64,000 bases of DNA from NCBI GenBank assembly GCA_947846985.1, contig CANTUZ010000001.1, positions 4,509,504-4,573,503 of the forward strand, read 5' to 3'. The DNA is from Fratercula arctica. Lineage: Eukaryota > Chordata > Aves > Charadriiformes > Alcidae. A program made the position numbers and the translations under genes. Position 1 is the stretch's first letter. Every line of letters begins with the position of its first letter. A model generated the notes under the pieces. It ran no database searches. It worked only from the letters and a program-made list of their open reading frames with translations, and was not told the DNA's origin. Shown here one piece after another: positions 45,701-58,446 of the stretch.

Positions 45701-48700
45701 GATGGAAAAGTCACGATGCTGGAACTAATTCTAAAAAAAAAAAAAATAAATAAAAAAAAGAATCCAACACCACACATTTAGTTGTATTTGAAAGGTTAAA
45801 CTATAAAGATAAAGAGTCCTAAATCTGTAAGGGTAACTACATGGCAAGAATTCATTATAGAAATTAGAAGTGGAGAATTACTTTTTGAGGTTGTATCTTC
45901 AGAACAAGCATAAGGATGTTTTTTCTCCTAACAGACCTGAACAGGACTTTGTTTAGTTCAGTTTAGTGCCAGAAATCATGAGTCTTCCAAAACTTTACAG
46001 TCATGGGAGTCGTTGGAGAGTGAAATCTCTCCTATGGATGCCTACAGCAGAATGACTTCTGTCTTCAAAGCAAGAGTTGTGTCCTGGGCTCACCTGATCC
46101 CACCTCCCTCATGAAAAGAGAATTTAGAGAGGAAAAAAAGGGCAGGACAAGAACCAGTCACATCCCAACGTCTTCCATGTCATCTGAAGATATAATTAAA
46201 GCAACGAAGCTGTTGCAGCAGAATCCCCTGACACACATTTGAGTGCAGCCAGCCTAGCAGGGAGCCAGCGAGCAGTGCTGCCGTAAGCATGTGACAGTCT
46301 GCGGTTCCATTCAGTAAAAAAAACCTACCAGGCTTTCTCCTTCCAACGTGCTTTACCTTAGAAAACATTTTCTAATTAATTGGAGCCATATCCCAGTGGA
46401 TGTAGTTGCCACGCAGCTTCTCTGCAATCAGCTGAGACAAAAGGAGGATGTGATTTTATGGTGCAGTTAAGCATCACTGCCTCTGAAAGGGACGTAGCTC
46501 CCTCTGCCCTCCACCATACTTTCCTCCTCCCTTACGCCAGCTCTGGTACTTATTTGACCCCACAGCCAGCCAGTTTAGGGAGAAAAAACCACTGTTTTCT
46601 TTTCAGGATATGTTTCTGCTACATCTTGGAAGCAGATGAATGCCAGGGCTGGAGCAAGGGAAGAGGAAGGAGCTATGTAGCCCCTTCCATTGCAGATCAG
46701 CTCAGCTGCCTTGAAAAGCTGGGCCCTCATTCCTGCTAGATGATGACCTGCAAATCAGTTTTTCCAATCAGTGGTTAATTCCCAGTTTTATATTTGACTT
46801 AATCGGCAGGAAACCCATCAGTGTTTGCTTGCAGAGCTAGGAGGTAGCTCTTGCTGTAGTAACTACAGTCATTCAACAAAAAGCTGCCAAACAGCTCCCT
46901 TAAAATGAAATTTAAATGCAGGCATTTTCCTAACTCATCACAGAATAATCATAGACCCTACAACACTATTATCAGCTCTGGAGTCTCAGCAAAATACAGA
47001 CAGGAAGAATGTCATCTTGTGCTGGAATATCAGTTCTTTTATGGCTGCTAAAACCCACATAGTAGTGGTAATGGCACCCTAAACCAAATAAACTTCTAGA
47101 CAGCAAGCACATTTTGCTATGAAAAACTTGCCCAACCTAGGGCAGCTAATGAACAGGTCAAATGAGAATCTGTATTTCATTTCTAGTTTAAGACTAACAT
47201 TCTACTCCGTTCTTTAGCCCCCGGCACACAGTGTATATCTCACTGCACATTAATTAATGGAAAGAAGATCTCTAAATCCCCTGAGTGCTTTGCCTGTGTG
47301 TTCCGTAGTCCCACGTATCCAACCAAATTGGCAAATAAAGACGCATGCGTAGACCAACACAACACCCCCTCTACCCTCAGGACCGAAGATCATCCTTGTT
47401 ACTAACTTCAGCCAAATATACCCTGGAAAAAAAGGACTTCTTTCACTGTTAAACTCCCCTCAGCACTGTAGTCTCAGGGTACTTCCCACTCTTGAAGACT
47501 TCTACCGAATTTAGAGTCAAGAGCTGTTTTAAAACAGATCACATAGAGGCTTCGCCTGGTCTAATTTCTGTAGTACGAGTGACTGCCGTGTTATTTTTTC
47601 CCCTAAGGGCTTGCAATATGTCTGTAAAAGCATTGCTACAAGCCCAATCTGACATTCACAAAACCAGCCTAAAATGGATTTTTTTTTTTTTTTTTTGGTT
47701 CAAGTTTCATCAAGGAACAGAAACATTCCCTGCAAATAACGTAGCCCTGACGATGACCCCAAAGGCCGTGTTCATTGTTTCCCTCCTCTGCTCCCACTCA
47801 GGCTGATTTAGACTGAACAACCCAAATTTTTTCTCTTCTTTCTTCGTAGGCCATGCTTTCATTTGAGCCCAAGCCTGCTTATCTGCACCACGGGAGTAGT
47901 TTTCTCATGCTCTCCGCCAGCCTGAGCCAGATGCAGAGCGAGACATTTCCCTCGATGTGTAGGTAACGGCCTTCACTTGGCAGAGCCCGTTGCCAAGAGT
48001 CATGACCTAAAAGACCATCAGACGGTCAAAATGTTCAGTGACAGGATACAGATTTTCATTCCAAATTCGAGATCCACCCTAGGTTTATTCTGATCCAAAG
48101 ACTTGCTGTCTATATATGTCAAATGAGAGGCAGACATCTCAGTCCAATCTGAACAGATAACGTTAAAATATCTTGTAACTGGTCTCTTTATCAGCAGTCT
48201 CAAAAGAGAAGCTGCCAACAAAATACCCCAACCATTTCTGCTAATGGCTATTCTGCAGTCTACGGACTCATCCAGGCTGGATTTCAGTCTCCCAGGACAC
48301 CAGCTTGCTTTTATTTTGCCCCCGCACTGGGTTAAATTTCAGACATTTAATGGTGCAAACATCTGGCCCATGGATAAGGCTGCAGGGTAACTATTGCACA
48401 GCTGTTGTTCATAAAATGGAATCAACATATGACAAGTTCACCATCTGCTTTTGCCTAATTCATCCCATTATTTGCAGGTTTATATCTTCACAGTGTGAAG
48501 ATGAATCTGATAGCCTGGCAGCCTCGGAAGACCCAAAAACTGCAGCACAAATGAGCGTGCAATACGTCTGCTGGATTCATCATCAGCCTGGACTTAATGC
48601 GTTGGCCAACTGACGTTACTTCAAAGCAGCTGGGGAAAGTTAGTCAATCTTTGCTGCTTTTTTCTCGTAAACCTGTTTATGAAAAAAGCTTTTCATAAAC

Positions 48701-51700
48701 CTGTAAAAATGAAAATTAAAAGGGTTGTCAGTTTTCCCTCTTTGCTCATCCAACCATCACTTGCAGTCCCTACCTCGGTTTATCAGGCCTGCGTACTCCG
48801 CCAATGCGATAGGAAGGTTCTCCAAGAATGCGGCGTGGAAATCACTTCTGCTTGGTGGCATTTCCGCAAAGAGGAGGTACCAAGAGAGCACCTGATGTGG
48901 GACATGGGTGACTATAACCTGTGGTCACCAAGGATGAGTACGACTTGGGTTACGGTTCTTGAAAGCCGAGAATTACAGTAAAGCCTTTTGTGTAGCTGCT
49001 CCCTGAGTAGCACTTAAAATTCATTCAGATTAGGTCAGCTACAGATCTGAGAGCTGAAGATGCGAATTTAGCCAAAGAGCGCAGGATTTATTTTGTGCTT
49101 TTAGAGTGACTTGTATTTAAATCCATCTTTCTTTTAAAAACAGACGTATTTAATATGGTGGGGAAAAATAATCTACGGTTAATTTCAAGCCATAGTCTTT
49201 TCAGGTGATGTAAATTGAGAGAAACAAGCGGCGGTGAACTTTTTGGAAAAGTCAAACTACTGAAGAGAAGCTGCTGTCTGAGCATCTGAGCGTTTCGAGA
49301 GACCAGGGTTTGTAAATTTAAACGGATGTTATTCACAACATCCCCAGAGGGTACAAAGAGAACATTTCTGTAACAAACTTCTCCCCTAGAATTTTAGCTC
49401 AGCAAATAATTGGTTCGAACCTGGGAGAGTGATGGGGGTTGTCGCAGCAGGAAGGCGTTAAAGAATGTGTGAAATGACAAAATCTACTTATTTTCACTTC
49501 ACGTATTTAGAACCATCAGCTCAGTTCCTTCATTATCCATAACACTTCCTTTGTTTACTAATTTTAAATGTAGAACAGCTTTGGATAAGCTTATTTCCCT
49601 TCTTATGTATTCATCACATTTGAGAGCGCTTTAATTAGCTAATAAATAAAAATCTGTATATATAATTTAACTGAGTGCCTGTTTCGCCCAACTTGGCAAA
49701 AAACCACAAGCGTACAAGTAATCATCCAAAAAAAAAAGCGTCACTCACGATTTGCCAACGTAAGTAAAATGGAAAGAAACGGCACAAATATTGCTACGTA
49801 TTTAACCACTCTGAAAAATGGGTACAGCTGTAGTCTACCCTTTTTAGCCAAAAAATGCAGCTTAATGGAAAGTCTAAAGTTATAAATATGTTTATATGGT
49901 TTTCAAAGAGACACGGATCTTTCCCTAAGGTATATATACGTATAAGGTGTGTGTATATATATACCTATATATATATAAAGACAATTTTTATCAGGATTTT
50001 TCTGGTTACTTATTCAGATTAAAAAGGATAACTTAGATCATTCCAGTTACAAATAATTTACCCTGAAACAGTAAGTTTATGAAACGCCAAAGAGCTGTGG
50101 TGTGCCTGGTTCTGTTTAACAGTCTCACTGAAGAGCTGAAGAAAACTCTCTCTGCGTTAACAAAATAAAGCTAATACTGATGTATCCAAAGCTGTAACTA
50201 CCAGCAGGGCAGAGACAAGGTACCAAAGAAATCAGAAAACTAAAGAAGAAGGTTTTATTTGGGAAAACGTGTAGCGATGCCTTGATTTCCCTGACAAGTA
50301 AACCCTAACGTACGTATTTCTTGGGAAAATCTAGCTTGGGAAAAGCAGCAGTGATCAGCTGCAAACACAAATTTCACTTTACAAATGGCAGGGAAGGAAA
50401 ATGTATCAATTCTTTGGGATTTCACAGGCAACGCCTATGACGGGGTTAACAGGCGTGATCCTAGTGTCGCTTAGAGCATCTCATTAATCAAATGAATTAA
50501 ACACAGAGCAGCAGAGCAAGAGCGATGTGTAATTTGGTACAGAGCAAAACTTTGGAAACCTGTATTTACGACCATAAAACACGTGCAGCTTCGCTAAGAG
50601 ATAGTTGAGGAGCAGCAACAAACTGCAAAATACACACACACCCAAAAAAAAAAAAAAAAAAGAAAAAAGGAGATGAATTATTTAGGCCGGCACAATGAAG
50701 GATGCTTAAGTGGCAATAAAATTAAAGCAAGCCGGGGAGCGTTTCTGCTAAGCATGAGGAAGAGCAGCCAGACTAAAAACCGCTCTGGCTTTTCGAGCGT
50801 TGCCCAGGAGAGCTGGTGAAAGCCACGTCGGCTGGATAAACGTCAGGAGAGGCTGATCAAGGGATGCATTAGGGGAAGTCAATCTGCGTCGGGAGGGGCA
50901 GGATTGATTTCAGCTTAAAAGGATGAAAAAAGAAATATCTGGGCACCTGTACGGCAGCTGGCGACTTTAAACGCGGTTCGGCAGGAGAAGATGGTTGTTC
51001 GCAGGATGGGGCTCCAGTCTGCTTCATTAGAGAGCGTTAATGGCAAACATAATCAGCCAAAACCATTTCTTTCTGCGTAATGCTCATTCCGCTTTGGGTT
51101 TTTGCCCCAGGTTCCTCACACCCGGCACGTACCGCTTTGCTCCATCGCCTCTTACTAAAACCCACGTTTCGGTTTGAGGTAAAAATTTCAGTTTCCACGA
51201 AACATCCGAGTCCTGAGAAAATAAAACCCGATGAAGTTGTGAGCTCCAGACCCGGGCACAGCCAGCCCCGTGGCACTTGCTGTGACAGCACCTGCAGACA
51301 AGTCTCGTGCCTTGTCCCTTCTCGAGGGGACGATTTCTCAGAGGGAATCCAGACCCTCAGCTACCTCAGTTTGTGCCTCGCTGTGTTACAGGGACCGCAG
51401 ACGAGGCAGTCTGGATCCTGGGAGCCACCCCATGAAAGCAGAAAAATAACAAACGGACAACAAAGGGAGGGCAGAAACAAAATAAATAGTATTTAGGAGA
51501 TTAAAAGAAAAAGAGAAAAAGCTCAGCTGACCACTGAGCAGCCAGCAGTAGGCAGCAGATATCAAGTGAGAGCTGGATTTAAGGAAGATTCTAGGACAAA
51601 ATCCGTCACAGGGACAGACTCACCCTCCCTCCATGTACCCCCGATGCACGTTTATTTATCTCAGCTCAGCCTCAACCACAGAAGGTTAAACATCTACAAC

Positions 51701-51854
51701 ATGGTTTCTACACCCTATATGCTTATTTATAGTAATCTTCGAGAGGAAAACTCATGTTTTCCCATCGCTGCAAGACGGACCCACTTAATTTCAGATGCCC
51801 ATTTAATATCATCCCCTCCAATCAATATAGTGCAGCGCTTAAAGGCTTAAAATT

Positions 51855-52165
51855 CAGCCGGCGAAGCAGAGCGTGGCGTGTCTGCCAGCAGCAATATATC
51901 CCGAAACGCAGCGCCGGAGGGGGGCCGGCAGCTGCTTTTTGTTTCGGGGCTGCTGTGAGCCACTGGAAATTTCCAGCCGGTGTTTGGGGAAAAGGCCGCT
52001 CGCCCCCGAGGCCGGCGCGGGGGGGACACGGGTGACGAGCTCCGGGAGGGGACTCAAACTCCCAGCAGGCGTGTGGCAGGAAGCGACGGCTCACCCTTCC
52101 CTTCTCGCTCGAAGAGAGGATTGTCGTATCGATCTGCCGGCGGATGCGATACCCAGCGATAGACA
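51855..52165. promoter_or_regulatory. CpG-rich patch inside KCTD21 intron
   Basis: A GC- and CpG-rich island in AT-rich surroundings. It contains the perfect 14-bp palindrome CTGGAAATTTCCAG (51963-51976, with a kappaB-like GGAAATTTCC) and an imperfect palindrome GTATCGATC..GATGCGATAC (52126-52152). It could be an enhancer or alternative promoter. Nothing coding was identified. Confidence 0.4.
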
Positions 52166-53695
52166 CGCCGACCATCCACCTTTGGAGAGCAGCTGCTTAT
52201 TTATATTTATTTATATTTAATTTCTTATATTATATTTAATTTTTTAACCGGGCTCCCTTAGACACGGAAACGCTCCTCTGCCAACGAGATGCACAAACAG
52301 TGGGAAAGCGCAAAAAAACCCGGAGTTTCATAACATCCCTGGTTTGTTGTGGGTGCGATGCTGTGGGTCCAGCCCTTCCCAGACCTGCAACCTTGATGCT
52401 CTTGACCTTCTCCTGGGCTGCTTCCTTAGGGATGCGGGTGAATGCAAAAGGCTGCAGACGCTGAATTTAAGCAGTAAAGAGATGGGGGTAGGGAGATGGG
52501 GGCAGGAAAATAGAGGTGGTGCCCTGTTAGTAAGAGGAAGGAGTGATACAAAACAAAGGTCAGGTTCCTCTTGAGGAAGAAGAAGAGGAATGAAAGCAGC
52601 GGGGCACGGTGGGGAGGAGGAGACCAAAACGAAGGTTAACAGCTACTGAAGGAGAACAGCAGAAGCCAAGATGGAGGGGGAGAGCAAGTGCAGAGCCAGA
52701 GAGATGCGGCTGCAGCGAGGTTTGGAGAATAAAAGCCAAAGTGCTGTGGTGCTCGGTGCTCTCCTGGTGTGACCTGGCGGCTCAGGGGCCACTGTGTGGG
52801 CCACGCAGATTGCCAGGAGGGCATTGCCACCGGCTGCCAGGAGGGAGCCCGTTTGGGGTCTCATGGCAGCAGCAGCATCACTTTTCCTTCCAAGCAGCTG
52901 ATGTAACCCTTCGTACAGTCCAAAATACCAATTTAATGCCATCCCCGGCGAAGGTTTTCACTGATTTCTAATGTCCTGTGCCAGCATCCGCATTGGGTAT
53001 CACTTGGCACCTCTGGAGTATCTTCCAGATACTCTTTATTTTGTTCCTGGACCACTTCACCCACACACATGGTAGCCCACCACCTGCGCGCTGCTCGATG
53101 CACGCCCGGGGTAGCTCAACCATCCAGCTTCCATCCCCGGCTCCCACTGACCCCTCACCTCCAGGGCACCCTTGCAATTAAGAAGGGCAGCTAATTGCCA
53201 GCGGGGATGCCACTGCACGCCAGCAAAAAGCGCTCAGAAATAACACTAACGAGGTAGGGGCCATCCAAATTCAGACCCTTCGCAGGGTACATTGCCCAGG
53301 TACATTGCCCAGGGTACATTTTCTCCGGGGCTGGCTGCAGCCCAGCTGGACCCAGAGCCAGCCCCAGTTGCGGGGAGCTTGGATGAGCTAAACCGCCATA
53401 AATCCTTTAATTTTGGAGATGTTTCACTGAAAGCAGGTGAAAGGGGGGGGGATGCAAAGTTTGCGGAGTGGCGCTGAGCCCTACCCTGTTAAGGGCAACC
53501 TTAGGCTGGGCTCCTCCCCACGTAGCCAGGCATTCGCGCTACGAAATGAACTTAAAATACGAAAAAAAAAAAACCCACACCAAAACTCCACAGAGTAGGG
53601 GATCACCCGTCCCTCCCCGCATCCCACAGCGTTTCCCCGCGGAGCGGTAGCCACCCAGCCACCGCTCCCCGTGCCTCAGTTTCCCCACCTCGGGG

Positions 53696-53735
53696 GTGTG
53701 TGTGTGTGTCCCAGGGGGGTGTGTGTGTGTGTGTT
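53696..53735. repeat. (GT)n microsatellite
   Basis: Two GT runs separated by CCCAGGGGG, directly beside the CpG island. Confidence 0.85.
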
Positions 53736-53817
53736 ACGGTGGGGTGACCCCAGCCCCTTCCCACGCCTCCCCCCCCAAGCAGATTCCCCCCCCTCCCATC
53801 CCCTCCGCGGTACCCAC

Positions 53818-53933
53818 CTGCGCCCCCTCCAGCCGCCGAGCCCCGTCCCTCGCCGGGCGCCGCGGGAGGCGGAGGCGGCGGCGGCGGGAGGAGGAAACGG
53901 GGGGCGCGGCGTGGCTCGGCCCGGCCCGGCCGC
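53818..53933 (-). other. KCTD21: Probable non-coding exon 1 of KCTD21
   Basis: The minus strand has a strong 5' splice site, CAG|GTGGGTA, with the last exon base at 53818. It lies inside the CpG island and upstream of the KCTD21 coding exon. The 5' end is not defined; 53933 marks the edge of the ZNF143 motif. This is inferred from the splice site, the acceptor before the coding exon and the human arrangement. Confidence 0.5.
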
Positions 53934-53950
53934 CCTGGGATTTGTAGTTC
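53934..53950 (-). promoter_or_regulatory. ZNF143 (Staf) site at the bidirectional KCTD21/USP35 promoter
   Basis: The minus strand reads GAACTACAAATCCCAGG, an almost full match to the ACTACAATTCCCAG core bound by ZNF143 and typical of TATA-less, often bidirectional, CpG promoters. It lies between the minus-strand splice donor (53818) and the plus-strand donor (54044). Confidence 0.75.
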
Positions 53951-54044
53951 ACCGCAACCCTCGGCCCTGCCCCGGAGCTGCCCGCAGGACTGCGGCTTCG
54001 CTGCCGGCCACGCCGCAGCCTCACGGGCACGGCGGCGGCGGGAG
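53951..54044 (+). other. USP35: Probable non-coding exon 1 of USP35
   Basis: A plus-strand 5' splice site GGAG|GTAACG follows a CpG-rich stretch, with the last exon base at 54044. In mammals USP35, a ubiquitin-specific protease, starts divergently from KCTD21 at a shared promoter, and the order here is the same. No USP35 coding sequence lies in the window, so the name rests on synteny alone. The left border is arbitrary. Confidence 0.45.
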
Positions 54045-54049
54045 GTAAC

Positions 54050-55700
54050 GCGGGGCGGGTGGGGGAAGGGGGGGGTAAGGGGGGCTCGGAGGGGCAGTGG
54101 GGGGGTTGGGGTGATCGGAGGGAGGGGTGCGGGGGGAAGGGGTGCTTGGGAAGGGGTGCAGAGGGGTGGGCTGGGGTTGGGATGCGGGAGGGATGCTCGG
54201 GAAGGGATGCGGGAGGGGCGCTCGGGGTGAGGGATGCGGGGGGGGGGGGGTCGCTCAGAGGAAGGGGTGCAGGAGGGATGCTGAGGGGAAGGGATGGAAG
54301 AGGAGTGCTCGGGGTGAGGGATGCAGGAGGGATGCTCGGGGGAAGGGATGCTCGGGGTGAGGGCTGCAGGAGGGATAGTCGGGGGAAAGGGATGCAGGAG
54401 GTGTGGTCGGAGCGAGGGATGCAGGAGGGATGCTCAGGGGAAGGGGTGCAGGAGGGGTACTCAGGGGAAAGGGGTGCTTAGGGGAAGGGATACAGAGGGG
54501 TGCTCGGGGGAAGGATGCAGAGGGGCGGTCTGGGGTCGGGATGCAGGAGGAATGCTCCGGGGAAGGGATACAGGAAGCGTAGTCAGGGGAAAGGGGTGCA
54601 GGAGGGATGCTGGAGGTGAGGGATGCAGGAGGGATGCTCGGGGAAAGTGATGCAGGAGGGGTAGTCGAGGAAAGGGGTGCAGCAGGAATGCTCGGGGTGA
54701 GGGATGCAGGAGGGGGGCTCAGGAGAAGGGATGCAGGAGGGGTGGCCGGGGAAAGGGATACCAGGAGGGGTGTTTGGGGGTCGGGGTGCAGGGATTGCTT
54801 GGGGGTCGGGCTGCTCTTAGGGAGGGATGCTCGGGGGAAGGGATGCAGGAGGGATATTTGGGGGTTGGGATGCAGGAGGGGTGCTCAGGGGAAGGGGTGC
54901 AGAAGACTGTTTGGGCCTGAGCTGCTCAGAGGGAGGGATGATCGGAGATTGGGATGCAAGAGGGAAACTTGGGGGTCGGGATGCAGAAGGGACGCTTGGA
55001 GGTAGGGCTGCAGGAGGGGTGTTCAGGGGTTGGGATGCTCAGTGGGAGGGTTGCTTGGGGTCAGGATGCAAAAGGGAAGTTTTGGGGAAAGGGGTGCAGG
55101 AGGGATGTCCAAAGGGAGGGATGCTCGAGGGAAGGGGTACAGGAGGGGTATTTGGAGGTTGGACTGCTCAGAGGGAGGGATGCTTGGGGGGGAAGGGATG
55201 CTCAGGGGGAGTAATGCTTCGGGTAAGGATACTCGGGGATTGGGATGCAGAAGGGATCCTCGAGGTCACAATGCAGGAGGGATGTCCAGGGGTCGGGATG
55301 CAGGAAGGAGCTGGGAGTAAGGGGTGCTTGGGGGTCGGGATGCAGTTAGGGTTCTCAGGAACTGGGATGCTCAGAGGAAAGAATGCAGGGGGGGGTGCTT
55401 AGGGGTTGCGATGCAGGAGGGTTACTCGGAGGGATGATTGGGGGTCAGGATGTAAGAGAGGGCTTGGAGGGGGGTTTGCAGGAAGGAAAGTTGGAGTAAG
55501 GGCTGCTTAGAGGGTCAGGATGCAGGAAGGACGCTCAAGGGAGGGATGCTTGAAGGGAAGGGTTCTGGAGGGGTGCTCAGGGGTCAGGATGCTCAGAGAG
55601 TGGGATGTTCGGTGGCCAGGATGCAGGAGAGAACCCTGGAGGAGGGATACTTGAGGATTTGGATATTTGAGGAGGATGCTTGGAGGCAGGGATGCAGGAG
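54050..55700 (+). repeat. G-rich minisatellite, about 25-30 bp units, in probable USP35 intron 1
   Basis: Dozens of degenerate units built on GGGATGCAGGAGGGATGCTC and GGGGGAAGG. They begin within a few bases of the 54044 splice site. The plus strand is strongly G-rich and C-poor. Open frames rich in Gly, Arg and Cys follow from the repeat and are not genes. Confidence 0.92.
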
Positions 55701-58446
55701 CAACGTTGACAAGTGGGTGTGCGCGCCTGCAGGGCTTTGCAATCCTGTTTGCAAGGCAGCATCGTGTTATGAGGAACTGGTCAAGATGGGTTCAGGTTTT
55801 CCCCAGGGAAGCTGACCTGGGGAGAGACACCCAGGGATGTTCCCATTCCACAGGGTTGCAAAAAGCCCTAAAAGTGAAGGTCAAATTCAGAGCAGTCCAG
55901 ATCCAAACCCCTTTCCGGTTAAATCTGCCCTGGCTTGGACTTTGCAGGTGTTACCCAAGGATAAAAGCAGACGTTGGAATATTTGCTGCTTCTGTGAGCT
56001 TTTCAAAATGCTTTGGGAACTCAACTGTATCCTACAGTGTTTGTATCACGGAACTCACGGCAGAGAAATTTCCGCTTTATGCCCTACTTCAGGCTGAAAG
56101 GATGTAGCAAGGGGTTGAGCTTTCACCTGAGGGGGTGGATTCAGAATGCCATGGACATTTTGTGATGGGGTCCTTAAAGTTTGCCCACGGTCTCACTTCA
56201 CCCTCCTGGTTTCTGGATTGGCTGATACAAAGCCAAATATGTTGGGAGCTGGAGGGAAACTGAGGTCTCAAATGAGTGTCGTATCCCGTTTTTCCTGAAG
56301 GCACCGCCGAAAAAATTGGAGATCTCTGTATCTCCAAGCAGCGAGGCAGCGTCTGATGAATCCCAGCCAGCGTTGGCAGTGTCGGCTCTCGGTCTGGTAT
56401 TCTTTGGTGAACAGGACGTGGTTTTTTCCTTGGATTAGATCCAAGGGTTTAATTTCTATACACAGACAAAAGCAGACAGAAATCTGAAGAAAGAAGAGTG
56501 ATGTTAATGCTATAAATACCTTCAAGAAAACAACCAGCTTTCCGGAGTAGATGTATTTACAGTCTCCAGGGATGATAATAGAAAGGACATTGGCCTGAAG
56601 GTCAGTGCAGAATCCGGGTGCTCCTGGTATCAAGCCCCATGGAAGTAGGGTAGCACAGCCCTGGCTGCGAGCTCTGGCTGAGGACGAAAGCAGCAGGCTT
56701 TTGGGGGAAGGAAAGGAAGATATCTTCATCTGGGGGATGTCAGGAGGAGTGACCACCCTGGGAAAAACTTACCTTGTGCGGGCAGGATTAAAACCTTCGG
56801 GTATCCAATGCCAAATACATTCACAAAACGAAACAGCAACTGGGCTGAGTTATTTTTGTCTGTGGTTGGTGCTGGGCTTAGCCACAGAGCCAGTGGTTTG
56901 TCGCTGCTGGGCTGGTGGTTAGAGCAAGTCCTGCCTTATCCGCCTTTCGCCGCTGCTGGTTTTCAAGGCAATGGGAGAGAGGAATTTATTTCCTTGTGCC
57001 TGCATCCATAGCAGGATGGCTGATCATACGCTAGGGATGGTTTTGAGATGCTTTATTAGGAAAGAAGACCGGTACCTACTAGAGATGCGTATGTGTAGCT
57101 GTTGGCTGGAGGGGAGGACCGGAGCTGGGAGGAAGAGTCTGTCCGGAGAAAGAGAGGATGAAATGTTAAGGCCTTGGGCTTTATTTGGTGTTATTGCTCT
57201 GATCGCTTTGACATCCAGCCAAAGCCTTTTTTTTTTTTTATTTGATAACTGAGTGCCTAAGAGCAAGAAACACAGAGCAAGAGAAGAGACTGGGGGAGTT
57301 GTGTGCACCAAGGGGATCGAAGAAGCAGCACTGGAGAAATAAGAGAGCAGGGAACTGAGATAGCTGGGTAGGACAGCCCGTCCAGCACTGTTGTCCAGGA
57401 ATTATGGCTGTGATAAGTCACTTGGAGATGGCTGATAGAGTTGTGTGGTGTGGTTGAACGGATTGATAATGTTTTAGAGGAAAAAGGAATTGATGAAATA
57501 CATGGTACTGTAGAAGAAAGGAAAAGGGTCTGCAGCGGTCTGTGGATCTGAAACATCAACAGATTTCAGTAAAGGTAGGAACTACCATATGGTAACTTTA
57601 GGCTGACTGCAAATAGATGTCTTTTGGTTAGTTACTTTTTAGGGACCTCTTAGAAGAGCGTGTGGCCAAAGGAGAGAAACTCTCTATTCCCAAGGCGGAG
57701 CTCCTGCCGCACAGCAAAGCCACGCCAAATGCCAACGGTCCAGTTGGGAGAGGGTGCTCCAATAAATCTTTATTTTCCAGAGAGGACAGGAAGCTGCCGA
57801 GCAGGGTGGAAGGTCCTGCAGAGCATGGGGACAACCTCCTGCTCCAAATCTGCTACTGCCTGTGGCTGAAGGGGAATCTCCGTGGGTGCTGTGCGAAAGG
57901 GCGGTTCTGATTCAGAGCACCAGGGGACAGGAAAGCACGAAGAGCCTCGCCAGCCAGAAGTAATTAGCTCTAGCGAGTAGGAGACACTCAACACAAGCGC
58001 AATCTGTCGCTGGAAAGCAGTTTGGGACAAGAAGCGGAGAATACGTGATCTCCTTGAAAAGAGAAGGTGAATTTAGAAAGGCAGATTATAATTACGTGCA
58101 AAAAATCTGGCCAGGCTTCTTGTGCTGGTGATTTTTCCCCGTTATCACTGCAGATGGGCAGAGTCTCACTTCTCTTTCTAAAAGGGTATTTAGCTGGGTT
58201 TTTCTGCAGTTATTAGCTCTGAGTTTCTGCCCAGATCTCTTAAAAATGGACCTGATCCTCTGCTTTGCCGTGGCACTTTATTGGGTGCAGCTCTGACCGC
58301 ACCTGGAGCGAGCAAAGCGAGGTGGAGCGTTGCCATTAATGCTTTGGCAGGTCTGGAGAGGTTTGGCCGCTGGGTCCACCACAACCTATTGCATCTCCTT
58401 GAGCAAATGGTTTGCTCTGGGTGTGCCTCAATATTTTACATTGCTA
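55701..58446. other. Intronic or intergenic sequence without recognised features
   Basis: Open frames here (for example 55667-56107) resemble nothing I know and show no exon-like borders with family support. A T run of about 12 lies near 57229. Confidence 0.5.

Larger units (their letters stand above)
45731..53817 (-). other. KCTD21: Probable KCTD21 intron 1 (8.1 kb)
   Basis: Bounded by the acceptor before the KCTD21 coding exon and a CAG|GTGGGTA donor on the minus strand at 53818/53817. It contains simple repeats (a TA/GT-rich stretch 49928-49980, an A run 50644-50661), a CpG-rich patch at 51855-52165, and a small 17-bp-type repeat at 53284-53325. No coding exon was recognised. Confidence 0.55.

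Noticed and set aside
49390..49430. tRNA-like TAGCTCAGC and GGTTCGAACC boxes
   Set aside because: The two boxes are only about 18 bases apart, too close for a tRNA, and no acceptor stem can be drawn.
54059..55402. Gly/Arg/Cys-rich open frames
   Set aside because: Products of the G-rich minisatellite in the probable USP35 intron.
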